This document shows, piece by piece, positions 47,554-55,511 of a DNA stretch of 64,000 bases. The first letter of the stretch is position 1. The number at the start of each line of letters is the position of its first letter. Under the pieces are notes generated by a model. That model was not told the origin of the DNA. It made no database searches and saw only the letters and a list, made by a program, of their open reading frames with translations. The position numbers and the translations under genes were made by a program. This DNA comes from Gammaproteobacteria bacterium. Its GTDB lineage: Bacteria > Pseudomonadota > Gammaproteobacteria > Pseudomonadales > Pseudohongiellaceae. The DNA lies in assembly GCA_002711845.1 (NCBI GenBank), contig PASF01000002.1, positions 162,224 to 226,223 on the forward strand, in the 5' to 3' direction.

Positions 47554-47948
47554 CCGACGTAAAGAATCTGGAAAAAGATATTGAGGTAGTCGAGTCAGGC
47601 TACGAGTTCCTGTTGGCGTACGCAGCACAAGGGCGTCCGTCGCATGACGAGGACGCCTACCCGCCACCTCACGCCCGGCCGACGCTGAAGGACATGCTGG
47701 CATCCATGCAGAATGTCCTGGCCTCGCTGCACGACTCCGGGCACGAGTATGAGCAGGTGATTGCTGACGATATACGCAAGGCCAGCGCCACCATCCGGTT
47801 TGTGCTGGCGCAGCCGAAGATGAGCTCGGAGCTGGTGGACAATCTGAACGCGTCCATTCATCTGCGCGCCGTGCTGACGGACTTCTTTCTTTACAGTGAG
47901 ACGTTCAAGCCGGCCGCCGATGGCGAGCCGATGTTCACCCAGGCCTGA
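47550..47948 (+). CDS. unrecognised small protein coupled to the cytochrome b
   Basis: A 132-residue soluble protein. I choose TTG at 47550, whose TTGA overlaps the cytochrome stop and which is preceded by GGTGAAAG; an ATG at 47535 lies upstream of that site. It is helical and acidic, with GYEFLLAYAAQGR, a Pro-rich linker (AYPPPHARPTLKDML) and a long helix pair after it. No cysteines, signal or membrane segment are seen. I do not recognise the family. Tight coupling suggests a partner or assembly factor for the cytochrome. A strong terminator follows. Confidence 0.7.
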   Translation: MTDVKNLEKDIEVVESGYEFLLAYAAQGRPSHDEDAYPPPHARPTLKDMLASMQNVLASLHDSGHEYEQVIADDIRKASATIRFVLAQPKMSSELVDNLNASIHLRAVLTDFFLYSETFKPAADGEPMFTQA

Positions 47949-47987
47949 TTCGACAAGCTTGATTTGACAATCTGGGCGACCCACAGG

Positions 47988-48018
47988 AAAGGCTATCCGG
48001 CAAGGGTAGCCTTTTTTT
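47988..48018 (+). terminator. intrinsic terminator after the cytochrome b operon
   Basis: An 11-bp stem (47988-47998 with 48004-48014, one G-T pair) closes a five-base loop GGCAA and is followed by seven T residues (48012-48018). A strong Rho-independent terminator for the plus strand. Confidence 0.85.
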
Positions 48019-48045
48019 GTGTCGATGACCGGTGCGTCGGACCGG

Positions 48046-48198
48046 TTATGGGCCAACCATGGAGATGACAATGCCAGCGATCACGGTCATCGTGACCAGC
48101 AGCAGAAAATAGCGGAACCCCTTTCCGCGCTTGTTCCCCCAGTTGTAATCCTCCTCTTCGACAAAAATCGGATTGCTGCTGCGTTTGAATAATCTCAT
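48046..48198 (-). CDS. 50-residue single-span membrane protein
   Basis: A small frame of 50 residues from ATG 48198 to TAA 48046, with GAGG seven bases before the start. It begins MRLFKRSSNP, has an acidic patch VEEEDYNWGNKR, then one membrane helix (FRYFLLLVTMTVIAGIVISM) and ends in VGP. The clean ribosome site, sensible topology and isolated placement between a terminator and the next promoter region argue that it is a real gene. I know no family for it. Confidence 0.6.
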   Translation of the reverse strand: MRLFKRSSNPIFVEEEDYNWGNKRGKGFRYFLLLVTMTVIAGIVISMVGP

Positions 48199-48352
48199 GC
48201 TTATACCTCGTGTCTACTGCGAACTGCTGACTGAGCCCTGTCGCGGCGAAATGATTGCCGTCAGGGATTCAGACAACAGGAATGGCAAAACATTTGTGAT
48301 GAAATATGGCAATGTGGTGTTCAATCAGGGTCGCTGACCACAATCCTGCCGC

Positions 48353-48381
48353 ATTGTGACGCTTGCCTTAATTGTGACAAT
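48353..48381 (+). promoter_or_regulatory. repeated ATTGTGAC boxes upstream of DUF5916 gene
   Basis: ATTGTGAC occurs at 48353-48360 and 48370-48378, the second lying in a perfect 11-base palindrome ATTGTGACAAT (48371-48381 by my count of that line). A related ATTGTGTG is at 48397-48404 and TTGTGAT at 48294-48300. Spacing places them upstream of the promoter at 48437, as activator sites would be. Confidence 0.35.
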
Positions 48382-48433
48382 GTTAAACGCGCTGCCATTG
48401 TGTGTGCTGCGCGCTGGTCGCTTGGAGTCAAAC

Positions 48434-48442
48434 TGATATAAT
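48434..48442 (+). promoter_or_regulatory. extended -10 promoter for DUF5916 gene
   Basis: TGATATAAT (48434-48442) is a perfect extended -10 element with TATAAT at 48437-48442. No good -35 is present, which fits an extended or activated promoter. The leader to the ATG at 48477 would be about 28 bases. Confidence 0.55.
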
Positions 48443-48476
48443 CCGGCCAATCATAAAAACAAGGTATCAGTTCCTC

Positions 48477-50927
48477 ATGCAGACTCTCTCCACCCGGGCG
48501 TCGTTTACCGGCCGCTTTGCTTTATGCCTGTTACATACCGTCAGCCTCATTCTCAGCCTCAGTCTTGTTATTGCCGCCACGACAGCGCTGGTGCCCGTTG
48601 CCCACGCTCAGGAGGGCAGTGCCAGTGGTGTCATGCAGATGGCGCAGATCGGCAGTGATGTGGCCGACATCGAGCTTGATGGCTTCCTGAATGAGGCGGT
48701 CTGGCAGAGGTTGCCGTCCTTCGATGGCATGCGGGTCATTAATCCTGACACGCTGGCGCCGGCGCCGTTGGCCACGGAAAGCCGGATCTTCTACAATCAG
48801 CGTGGCATTTATGTGGGTGTGATGAACTACCAGGCGCCAGAAACGCTGGTGGCACGCATGAGCTCTCGTGACGATGGCGTGCAGCGCGACGGTTATGTCA
48901 TCTCCATCGATGCCTCCGGCGAGGGCCTGTATGGCTATTATCTGCGCGTGAATCTGGGCGGCACGTTGTCAGATGGCACCATCCTGCCGGAAAAACAGAT
49001 AAGCCGCGACTGGGACGGGCCCTGGCAGGCCGAAACCCGGGAGCTGGACAATGGCTGGTCAGCGGAAATCTTCATTCCCTGGAACATGATGACGCTGCCG
49101 GACAGCGGCGATACCCGGCGAATCGGCATTTACACCGAGCGCATGTACGCCGCGGAGAATGAAACCTGGTCATGGCCGGCGCTGCCCAACACCAACCCCG
49201 AGTACCTGTCTGCCTTCCAGAAGTTCGAGCTGCAGGGCGTCAGTCCCAGCACGCAGTTTACGTTTTATCCTTACGCGTCTGCCACCTACAACAATATTAC
49301 CGGCGACAGTGAAGGCCGGGTGGGCGCCGACGTGTACTGGCGCCCCACCTCCAATACCCAGCTGTCTGCCACCCTGAATCCGGACTTCGGCACCGTGGAA
49401 TCCGATGACATCGTGGTCAACCTGGGCGCTTTCGAGAACTTTTTCTCGGAAAAGCGCACATTTTTCCTGGAAGGTCAGGAGACCTTTATCACCTCGCCAC
49501 GCGCCAGTGGCGGGCCGTTCGGCCCCACCACGGTGCTCAATACCCGACGTATCGGTGCTGCGCCGGACTTTGATATACCCGCCGGCGTTGAAACCAGCGT
49601 GACCGAGCGCAACACGCCTACCGAGCTGCTGGGGGCGGTGAAGATCACCGGCTCGCAGGGCAACTGGCGTTACGGGTCTCTGCTGGCCAGCGAAGACGAT
49701 ACGGTGATTCGTGGCACCGCCGCTGATGGCTCGCGGGTCAACCTGCAGGCACAGGGCCGTGATTTTGCGGTGGGCAGACTGCTGTACGAAGACACCCGCG
49801 GTGGCGGTCGCCGCGGCATCGGCTGGATCGGAACGCGCCTGCAGCACCCGGACCGGGAGGCCACCGTCAACGGCGTCGATGTGGCCTGGTTTTCACGTGA
49901 TACCCGCTGGGTGTTTGATGGTCAGTTGCTGCACAGCGACGTCGATGATGTCACCGGTAAGGGCGGCTTTTTTGATCTCAATTACCGGCCGGCGCGCGGC
50001 GTACAGCACACGGTCAATGGCACGTTTCTGGATGACACGCTGAACATCAATGACGTCGGCTTCGTGCAGCGCAATGATCACTACGTACTGGATTACCGGC
50101 TGAGCGTCACCGAGTCGGGACTGACGCGTTATCGCAGCCGCCAGCGCAGCATGAATATCATCAACCAGTGGAACGGCGAAGGGCGCCCGGTGCGGCTGGG
50201 CCTGTTCTTCGGCCAGAACCTGACCTATCAGGACAACACCCAGCTGAGCATGAACCTCCGCTACTTTCCGCCGCGTGTCGATGACCGGCTCAGTCGCGGC
50301 AACGGCACCTACAAGATACCGCATCGGCTGTCGTACGATTTCACCTGGCGCAGTGACCGCTCGCGCCCCGTCAGTTTTAATGTCGGTATCGGTAACTCGC
50401 AGGAAGACCTGGGTGACAACAATATCCAATACAGCATGGGCATTGACTGGCAGCCCAATGACCGCTTCTCCACTGACCTCAATGTCAGCTACCGCGATCG
50501 AGAGTCCTGGCTGGTGCACCAGGGCGGTGACCGCCTGACCGCGTTTACCGCCGTGGGCTGGTTTCCTGAATGGAATGCCAGTTATTTTATCAACGCCAAA
50601 CAGCAGTTCCGGGTGTCCATGCAGTGGACCGGTATCAAGGCGCGTGAGGATGAGTTCTACCGCATCGACCCGTCCGGCGTCCGGCACCTGATCCAGGTGC
50701 CCAGGCCCACTGTCACGTCGGGCAATTTCAACGTCAGCCAGATGAGCTTTCAGGCCCGCTATCGCTGGGAAATTGCGCCGCTGTCGGATCTGTTTATTGT
50801 TTATACCCGCGGCAGCAACCTGCCACGTAACACGGAAGGGGATTATCAGGATCTGCTGTTCGATGCCTGGAGCGAGCGGATTACGGATACAGTTGTCATC
50901 AAGCTCCGCTACCGCCTGGGCAGCTAA
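48477..50927 (+). CDS. DUF5916/CBM9-like exported protein
   Basis: An 816-residue protein with a long signal peptide (hydrophobic segment at about 20-40, cut after AHA near 45). Next comes a carbohydrate-binding-module-9-like domain (DIELDGFLNEAVWQRL to about residue 250), then a C-terminal part of repeated beta strands with LSATLNPDFGTVESDD and FFSEKRTFFLEGQ, the DUF5916 hallmark. The last ~400 residues look like an outer-membrane barrel. Function is unknown; relatives occur next to peptidases or sugar genes. Here it is alone between a terminator and glpQ. Confidence 0.85.
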   Translation: MQTLSTRASFTGRFALCLLHTVSLILSLSLVIAATTALVPVAHAQEGSASGVMQMAQIGSDVADIELDGFLNEAVWQRLPSFDGMRVINPDTLAPAPLATESRIFYNQRGIYVGVMNYQAPETLVARMSSRDDGVQRDGYVISIDASGEGLYGYYLRVNLGGTLSDGTILPEKQISRDWDGPWQAETRELDNGWSAEIFIPWNMMTLPDSGDTRRIGIYTERMYAAENETWSWPALPNTNPEYLSAFQKFELQGVSPSTQFTFYPYASATYNNITGDSEGRVGADVYWRPTSNTQLSATLNPDFGTVESDDIVVNLGAFENFFSEKRTFFLEGQETFITSPRASGGPFGPTTVLNTRRIGAAPDFDIPAGVETSVTERNTPTELLGAVKITGSQGNWRYGSLLASEDDTVIRGTAADGSRVNLQAQGRDFAVGRLLYEDTRGGGRRGIGWIGTRLQHPDREATVNGVDVAWFSRDTRWVFDGQLLHSDVDDVTGKGGFFDLNYRPARGVQHTVNGTFLDDTLNINDVGFVQRNDHYVLDYRLSVTESGLTRYRSRQRSMNIINQWNGEGRPVRLGLFFGQNLTYQDNTQLSMNLRYFPPRVDDRLSRGNGTYKIPHRLSYDFTWRSDRSRPVSFNVGIGNSQEDLGDNNIQYSMGIDWQPNDRFSTDLNVSYRDRESWLVHQGGDRLTAFTAVGWFPEWNASYFINAKQQFRVSMQWTGIKAREDEFYRIDPSGVRHLIQVPRPTVTSGNFNVSQMSFQARYRWEIAPLSDLFIVYTRGSNLPRNTEGDYQDLLFDAWSERITDTVVIKLRYRLGS

Positions 50928-51094
50928 AAAGCTGACAAAGTTGCCATTGTTTCGTTAACAGCAGGCTCAAGATGCTCACTTTCTTTTAGTAAGCTGCGCG
51001 CTTGAATCGTGGCTTTGCTTTGCTACGAAACGCCGGTTTTCGCCCCGCACTGGCGGCCTCGCCTACGCGTTTGACTGGAAAAGGCGTCAGTGAA

Positions 51095-51112
51095 CTGTCA
51101 CAAAAATGTTGT
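51095..51112 (+). promoter_or_regulatory. weak Pho-box-like element upstream of glpQ
   Basis: CTGTCAC (51095-51101), four bases, then ATGTTGT (51106-51112) match a Pho box (CTGTCAT-N4-CTGTCAT) at 10 of 14 positions. The position ahead of a phosphodiesterase gene makes PhoB control sensible, but the second half is poor and no clear -10 follows at the usual distance. Confidence 0.3.
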
Positions 51113-51162
51113 AGACTGCGGGCTGGCGGTATCAACATATTGAGTAAAAAAAGGATACACTG

Positions 51163-52224
51163 ATGGCAAATTCAGCAATCAAGCGAATTCTGAGCGGGGT
51201 TCTGGTCATGGGTCTGGTCTTGGGGAATGTGGTGCCTATCGAGCCCGCCTACGCCCAGCGAGAGGCGGCCGACAAGATCGTGGTGGCCCACCGTGGCGCC
51301 AGTGGTTACCTGCCCGAACATACCCTGCCGGCCGTTGCCATGGCTTATGCCATGGGCGCCGACTTCATGGAGCAGGATGTGGTGATGACCCGTGACGATA
51401 AGCTGATCGTCTGGCATGACCTGACCCTGGACCGCAACACCGACGTCCGCCACCAGTTTCCCGGCCGCGCTCGTGCCGATGGCCGGCATTATGTGGTGGA
51501 CTTTGACCTGGCCGAGCTGCGTCTGCTCAGGGTTACCGAAGGCTACCGATTGAGCGACAGCGGCGTCGAGGAGCAGATCTACCCGCAGCGCTTCCCGCTA
51601 TGGCAGGGTAGTTTCCAGGTCCATACCTTTGCCGAGCAGCTGGAGATGGTGCAGGGCATGAACCGGGCCTCCGGTCAGGACATCGGCATCTATCCCGAGA
51701 TCAAATCGCCGGCCTTCCACCACGCCAACGGCAAGGACATCAGCACCGCCATCATCAGCGAGCTCAAGCGCTTCGGTTACACCAGCAAAGACAGCAACGT
51801 CTACTTACAGACGTTCGAGTTCGACGAGCTCAAGCGCGTGCATGACGACGTCCTGCCGGCGCTGGGTGTGGAGCTGAAACTGGTACAGTTGATGGGGGAT
51901 GACGAGGTCTACCAGTGGATGCTCAGTGCCAGCGGCATGCGTGAGCTGGCCCAGTATGCCGACGGTGTGGGCCCGGAGAAGGGCATGATCATCAGCCCGG
52001 AATCGACCCGCGATGGCCTGATCATCAGCTCGCTGGTCAGCGACGCGCACCAGGCCGGCATGCAGGTGCATCCCTACACCTTCCGTCTGGATCCTGGCCA
52101 TATTCCGGCCTATGCCGACGATTTTGAGCACATGCTGGCGTTGTTTTTTTTCGAAGCCAATGTTGACGGACTGTTTACCGACTTTCCGGACCGCGCCGTC
52201 GACTTTCTGCGCGAACACGACTGA
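51163..52224 (+). CDS. glpQ: periplasmic glycerophosphodiester phosphodiesterase
   Basis: A 353-residue enzyme with a signal peptide (cut after AYA near residue 31). It splits glycerophosphodiesters into glycerol-3-phosphate and alcohol using Ca2+. The catalytic site is VAHRGASGYLPEHT (H43), GADFMEQDVVMTRDDKLIVWHD (with Glu, Asp and H85), and later YPEIKSP and LQTFEF. Length and motif order match E. coli GlpQ (periplasmic) rather than cytoplasmic UgpQ. No glpT or ugp transporter is near. Confidence 0.92.
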   Translation: MANSAIKRILSGVLVMGLVLGNVVPIEPAYAQREAADKIVVAHRGASGYLPEHTLPAVAMAYAMGADFMEQDVVMTRDDKLIVWHDLTLDRNTDVRHQFPGRARADGRHYVVDFDLAELRLLRVTEGYRLSDSGVEEQIYPQRFPLWQGSFQVHTFAEQLEMVQGMNRASGQDIGIYPEIKSPAFHHANGKDISTAIISELKRFGYTSKDSNVYLQTFEFDELKRVHDDVLPALGVELKLVQLMGDDEVYQWMLSASGMRELAQYADGVGPEKGMIISPESTRDGLIISSLVSDAHQAGMQVHPYTFRLDPGHIPAYADDFEHMLALFFFEANVDGLFTDFPDRAVDFLREHD

Positions 52225-52264
52225 CAGCGCGGGCTGCGCGGAGTTGGTGCCCGGGTGACGGCTG

Positions 52265-52291
52265 TACGTCAGAGCGCTTCTGACGTATAAT
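52265..52291 (+). promoter_or_regulatory. palindrome overlapping the -10 of deaD
   Basis: TACGTCAGA (52265-52273), GCGCT, TCTGACGTA (52279-52287) is a perfect 9-bp inverted repeat that runs into a consensus -10 TATAAT (52286-52291). It could be an operator or a glpQ 3' hairpin, but no T-run follows directly. The deaD start is 43 bases on. Confidence 0.5.
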
Positions 52292-52333
52292 CGCCGCCCT
52301 TTTATTGAATTCCCCGCGCCCGCAGGCACCATT

Positions 52334-54616
52334 ATGTCGACCACGCCCGTTCAGGATCTCAGTTTTGCTGAGCTTGATCTTCCCGCATTTCTGTTAGAAA
52401 CACTCAACAAAGTGGGTTACGAAAAACCCTCGCCCATCCAGCAGGCGACCATTCCGGCCCTGCTGCAAGGCAACGACATCGTGGGCATGGCGCAGACCGG
52501 TACCGGCAAGACCGCCGCGTTTGCACTGCCGGTGCTGGCGCATATTGACGTCACCAACCCCAAAACCCAGGCCCTGGTGCTGTGCCCCACGCGTGAGCTT
52601 GCCATCCAGGTGGCCGAGGCCTTTCAGACCTATGCCGAAGGTATGCGTGGCTTTCACGTATTGCCGGTTTACGGTGGCCAGGAAATGGGACGGCAATTGC
52701 AGGCCTTGCGTCGCGGTGTCCACGTGGTGGTGGCCACCCCGGGGCGTCTGCTCGATCACCTGAATCGCAAATCGCTGGACCTGGGTGACATCAAGACCCT
52801 GGTGCTGGACGAAGCCGACGAAATGCTGCGCATGGGCTTCATTGATGATGTGGAACTGATCCTGCAGAAAACGCCGCCCAGCCGCCAGGTTGCACTGTTC
52901 TCTGCGACGATGCCGCCGGTGATTCGCCGTGTCGCGGAAAAGTACCTGCGCAGCCCGATTGAAGTGAGCATCAAGACCGCGACCAGCACCAACGCCAATA
53001 TCGAACAGTTCTACTGGCTGGTGCAGGGCACCAACAAGCTTGATGCACTGACGCGCATGCTGGAAGTAGAAGAGTTCGACGGCATGATCATTTTTGTGCG
53101 CACCAAGAACAGCACCCAGGAATTGGCGGACAAGCTCAATGCCCGCGGCTTTTCGGCCGCTGCCCTGAACGGTGACATGAATCAGCAGCTGCGCACGCGC
53201 ACGGTTGAGCAGTTGAAGAATGGCCAGTTGGATATCGTGGTGGCGACCGACGTTGCCGCCCGTGGTCTGGACGTGGAGCGTATCAGCCACGTGATGAACT
53301 ATGATATTCCCTATGACAATGAAACTTACGTACACCGTATCGGCCGCACCGGCCGTGCCGGGCGCAGCGGCAAGGCGATCCTGTTTGTGGCGCCGCGAGA
53401 ACAGCGCATGCTGCAGTCCATCGAGCGCACCACGCGCAAGAAGGTCACACGCATGGAGCTGCCAACCCGTGGCGAGTTGATTCTGCACCGCAGTCAACAG
53501 TTCAAGGACACCATCGCCGCTGCGCTGGCAAACGACAACCTGGATTTCTTCCACGGACTGATCGCCGACCTCTGCCAGGAGCATGACTGCAGCGTTGAAG
53601 ATGCCGCTGCCGCCATGGCCTGGTTGCTGCAGAAAGACCGCCCGCTGGAGCCTTCGTTCAAGGACGTGGGCGTCGCCAAGTCCGGTTACGGCAAAACACC
53701 GGCGGTCAAAGCTGGTAAGGCCGACAAAGCCGCTGCCAGCACGCCGGATGTTGACGCCTTTGTTGCCAGCGCCCGCGATACGGCCAAAAGCGCGCCCGCA
53801 GAGAAGCCCGCACGCAAGGTCAAAAGCAAACCGCCGATGCAGGATCTGTTTGGTGCGCTCAGCGACGACGAGTTCACCGGTGACCCGGTGTCGGATCGCC
53901 CGGCCCGCAAGCGCCGTGAAGCGCGCGAGTTCGACGACGGGGAAGATGTGGCCATGGAGCGGTTCCGCATCAAGGTTGGCCACGACCACGGCGTGACGCC
54001 GCGGGAAATAGTCGGCGCAGTCGCCAACGAAGGTGGCATTGAAGGTCGCTACATCGGCCGAATCCAGATCTATGACGACCACACCACCATCGACTTGCCG
54101 CACGGCATGCCCGATGACGTGTTCCAGACGCTGCAGCGCACACGTGTCTGCAATCAGGCGTTGGATCTGGAACGCATGAGCGCAGCCGAGGCCGCTGCTG
54201 AAAAAGACACCCGGCCTGAACGTAAGCGCCCGGGCTTTAACAAGGACCGCCGCGACGGCGCCGGCAGTGACTTCAAGAAACCTGCTTTCAAGAAAGAGGG
54301 TTTCAAGAAAGAGGGGTTCAAGAAAGAGGGGTTCAAAAAGGAAGGGTTCAAGAAAGAGGGCTTTAAAAAAGATGGCCCCAAACCTGAAGGCTTCCGCAAG
54401 AACCGGCCCGACCGTTCTGACGGTGCGCCCGTGGCTGCCAGCGAACGCCCAGCACGAAGCCCGCGTGAAGACTTTAGCGAACCGACCATGGCCCCCGCAG
54501 GCGCACCCGGCGACAAACGCTTTACGCCCAAACCCAAAAATAAAAAGCGCGGCGGCCCCAAAGTACGTATGGACAAAAACAAGGGTAAACGCCGAGCGCC
54601 CAGCAAGAAGCCTTGA
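52334..54616 (+). CDS. deaD: DEAD-box RNA helicase, DeaD/CsdA type
   Basis: A 760-residue helicase. Core motifs: F-Q region FAELDLPAFLLETL with IQQATIP, Walker A AQTGTGKT (53-60), PTRELA (85-90), DEAD at 159-162, SAT near 190, and HRIGRTGRAGRSG near 340. A DbpA/CsdA-type RNA-binding domain (FRIKVGHDHGVTPREIVGAV...) lies near 540-610, followed by a basic, Lys/Arg-rich tail with six FKKEG/FKKDG repeats (residues 652-681). DeaD unwinds RNA in ribosome assembly and cold growth. A promoter and palindrome precede it. Confidence 0.94.
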   Translation: MSTTPVQDLSFAELDLPAFLLETLNKVGYEKPSPIQQATIPALLQGNDIVGMAQTGTGKTAAFALPVLAHIDVTNPKTQALVLCPTRELAIQVAEAFQTYAEGMRGFHVLPVYGGQEMGRQLQALRRGVHVVVATPGRLLDHLNRKSLDLGDIKTLVLDEADEMLRMGFIDDVELILQKTPPSRQVALFSATMPPVIRRVAEKYLRSPIEVSIKTATSTNANIEQFYWLVQGTNKLDALTRMLEVEEFDGMIIFVRTKNSTQELADKLNARGFSAAALNGDMNQQLRTRTVEQLKNGQLDIVVATDVAARGLDVERISHVMNYDIPYDNETYVHRIGRTGRAGRSGKAILFVAPREQRMLQSIERTTRKKVTRMELPTRGELILHRSQQFKDTIAAALANDNLDFFHGLIADLCQEHDCSVEDAAAAMAWLLQKDRPLEPSFKDVGVAKSGYGKTPAVKAGKADKAAASTPDVDAFVASARDTAKSAPAEKPARKVKSKPPMQDLFGALSDDEFTGDPVSDRPARKRREAREFDDGEDVAMERFRIKVGHDHGVTPREIVGAVANEGGIEGRYIGRIQIYDDHTTIDLPHGMPDDVFQTLQRTRVCNQALDLERMSAAEAAAEKDTRPERKRPGFNKDRRDGAGSDFKKPAFKKEGFKKEGFKKEGFKKEGFKKEGFKKDGPKPEGFRKNRPDRSDGAPVAASERPARSPREDFSEPTMAPAGAPGDKRFTPKPKNKKRGGPKVRMDKNKGKRRAPSKKP
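54287..54376 (+). repeat. 15-bp tandem repeat coding FKKEG in deaD
   Basis: Six units of about TTCAAGAAAGAGGGG encode FKKEG five times and FKKDG once. The DNA copies differ by few bases, so the array is young and probably varies in length between strains. Confidence 0.85.
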
Positions 54617-54654
54617 GCCCCAAAACAGCCTTGAGCCAAAGAAGGCCCTGAGCC
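54610..54654 (+). repeat. three near-copies of GCCTTGAGCC around the deaD stop
   Basis: GCCTTGAGCC at 54610-54619 and 54628-54637 and GCCCTGAGCC at 54645-54654, period 17-18 bases. The first contains the deaD stop codon. It looks like a small tandem duplication of the gene end, with no clear function. Confidence 0.6.
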
Positions 54655-54670
54655 CCCGACAGGAGACCCC

Positions 54671-54946
54671 GTGAAAATCGTTTACCGCGCCAACGACATC
54701 ATCGAAGCCCATATCGTGGCCGGTATGCTGCGCGCCAACGACATCGAGCCTCATGTCGGCGGGCACTACCTGCAAGGTGCCGTCGGCGACCTGGCCATGG
54801 ATGGCTTTGCCAACGTGCTGGTGGCCGAAGACGACTACGACACGGCTGTCGGCCTGGTGCGTGAGTATGACGCCAGCGCGGCGCAGGAAAGCACTGAAGA
54901 GGCCAGCAGCGATGAAGGTGACCTTTACAAGCCCTGGCTTGCCTGA
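54671..54946 (+). CDS. DUF2007 family protein
   Basis: A 91-residue protein from GTG 54671 with AGGAG upstream. It shows the DUF2007 pattern: MKIVYRANDIIEAHIVAGML, NDIEPHVGGHYLQGAVG and FANVLVAEDDYDTAVGLVREYD. The fold is a small ferredoxin-like signal-transducer domain related to PII. An acidic tail follows. Function unknown. It lies 54 bases after deaD. Confidence 0.88.
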   Translation: MKIVYRANDIIEAHIVAGMLRANDIEPHVGGHYLQGAVGDLAMDGFANVLVAEDDYDTAVGLVREYDASAAQESTEEASSDEGDLYKPWLA

Positions 54947-55023
54947 GCGAGCCCGCCGCCCGACATGCTAACATTCAGGAAATTCGGGCCCCGGGACAAT
55001 CGAATGATCAAGAGACCCCCTGC

Positions 55024-55434
55024 ATGATCAAGCGCATCGGCGATACTGACATACTGGAATACCACCGTTTCAGCTGCCATTGCGGCGCAGTGGTCATGGA
55101 GTTGCACCTGCCCGACGGCGTGGTCACGCCACGGCGCTGTGACTGCTCCTTGTGCCGCCGCCGCGGCGCCATTGCCGGCACCACCTCGCTGGATCGCATC
55201 CGCTTCATCAAGGGTGAAGACCAGCTGCGGCTTTACCAATTCAACACGCGCGTTGCCAAACACTACTTCTGCCAGATCTGTGGTATATATACCCATCATC
55301 AGCGGCGCTCCAATCCCGCCGAGTACGGCTACAACATTGCCTGCCTTGAAGGCGTCAATCCGTTTGCACTGGGCGACGTTGAAGTCATGGACGGCATCAA
55401 CCACCCGTCCGACCGAAAAAAAGACAACGCCTGA
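55024..55434 (+). CDS. GFA/CENP-V family zinc protein
   Basis: A 136-residue protein with the GFA zinc sites: SCHCGAVVMEL at about 17-27, RCDCSLCRRRGAI at about 39-51 and YFCQICGIYTHHQRRSNP at about 81-98. Family members include S-hydroxymethyl-glutathione-linked enzymes, but most have no proven role. Complete, normal length. ATG at 55024 is preceded by another in-frame region without signal. It stands between DUF2007 and a redoxin gene. Confidence 0.88.
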   Translation: MIKRIGDTDILEYHRFSCHCGAVVMELHLPDGVVTPRRCDCSLCRRRGAIAGTTSLDRIRFIKGEDQLRLYQFNTRVAKHYFCQICGIYTHHQRRSNPAEYGYNIACLEGVNPFALGDVEVMDGINHPSDRKKDNA

Positions 55435-55511
55435 AATAAACGCCGCCGCGTCGGGTCCCTGTTACAAGTAGCCGCGCTGCCATCCCATCACCAGAATTGC
55501 GAGGAAGCCTT

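Noticed and set aside
52394-54775. A 793-codon open frame on the minus strand opposite deaD.
   Set aside because: It is the GC-driven shadow of the helicase gene, with no domain and no ribosome site.
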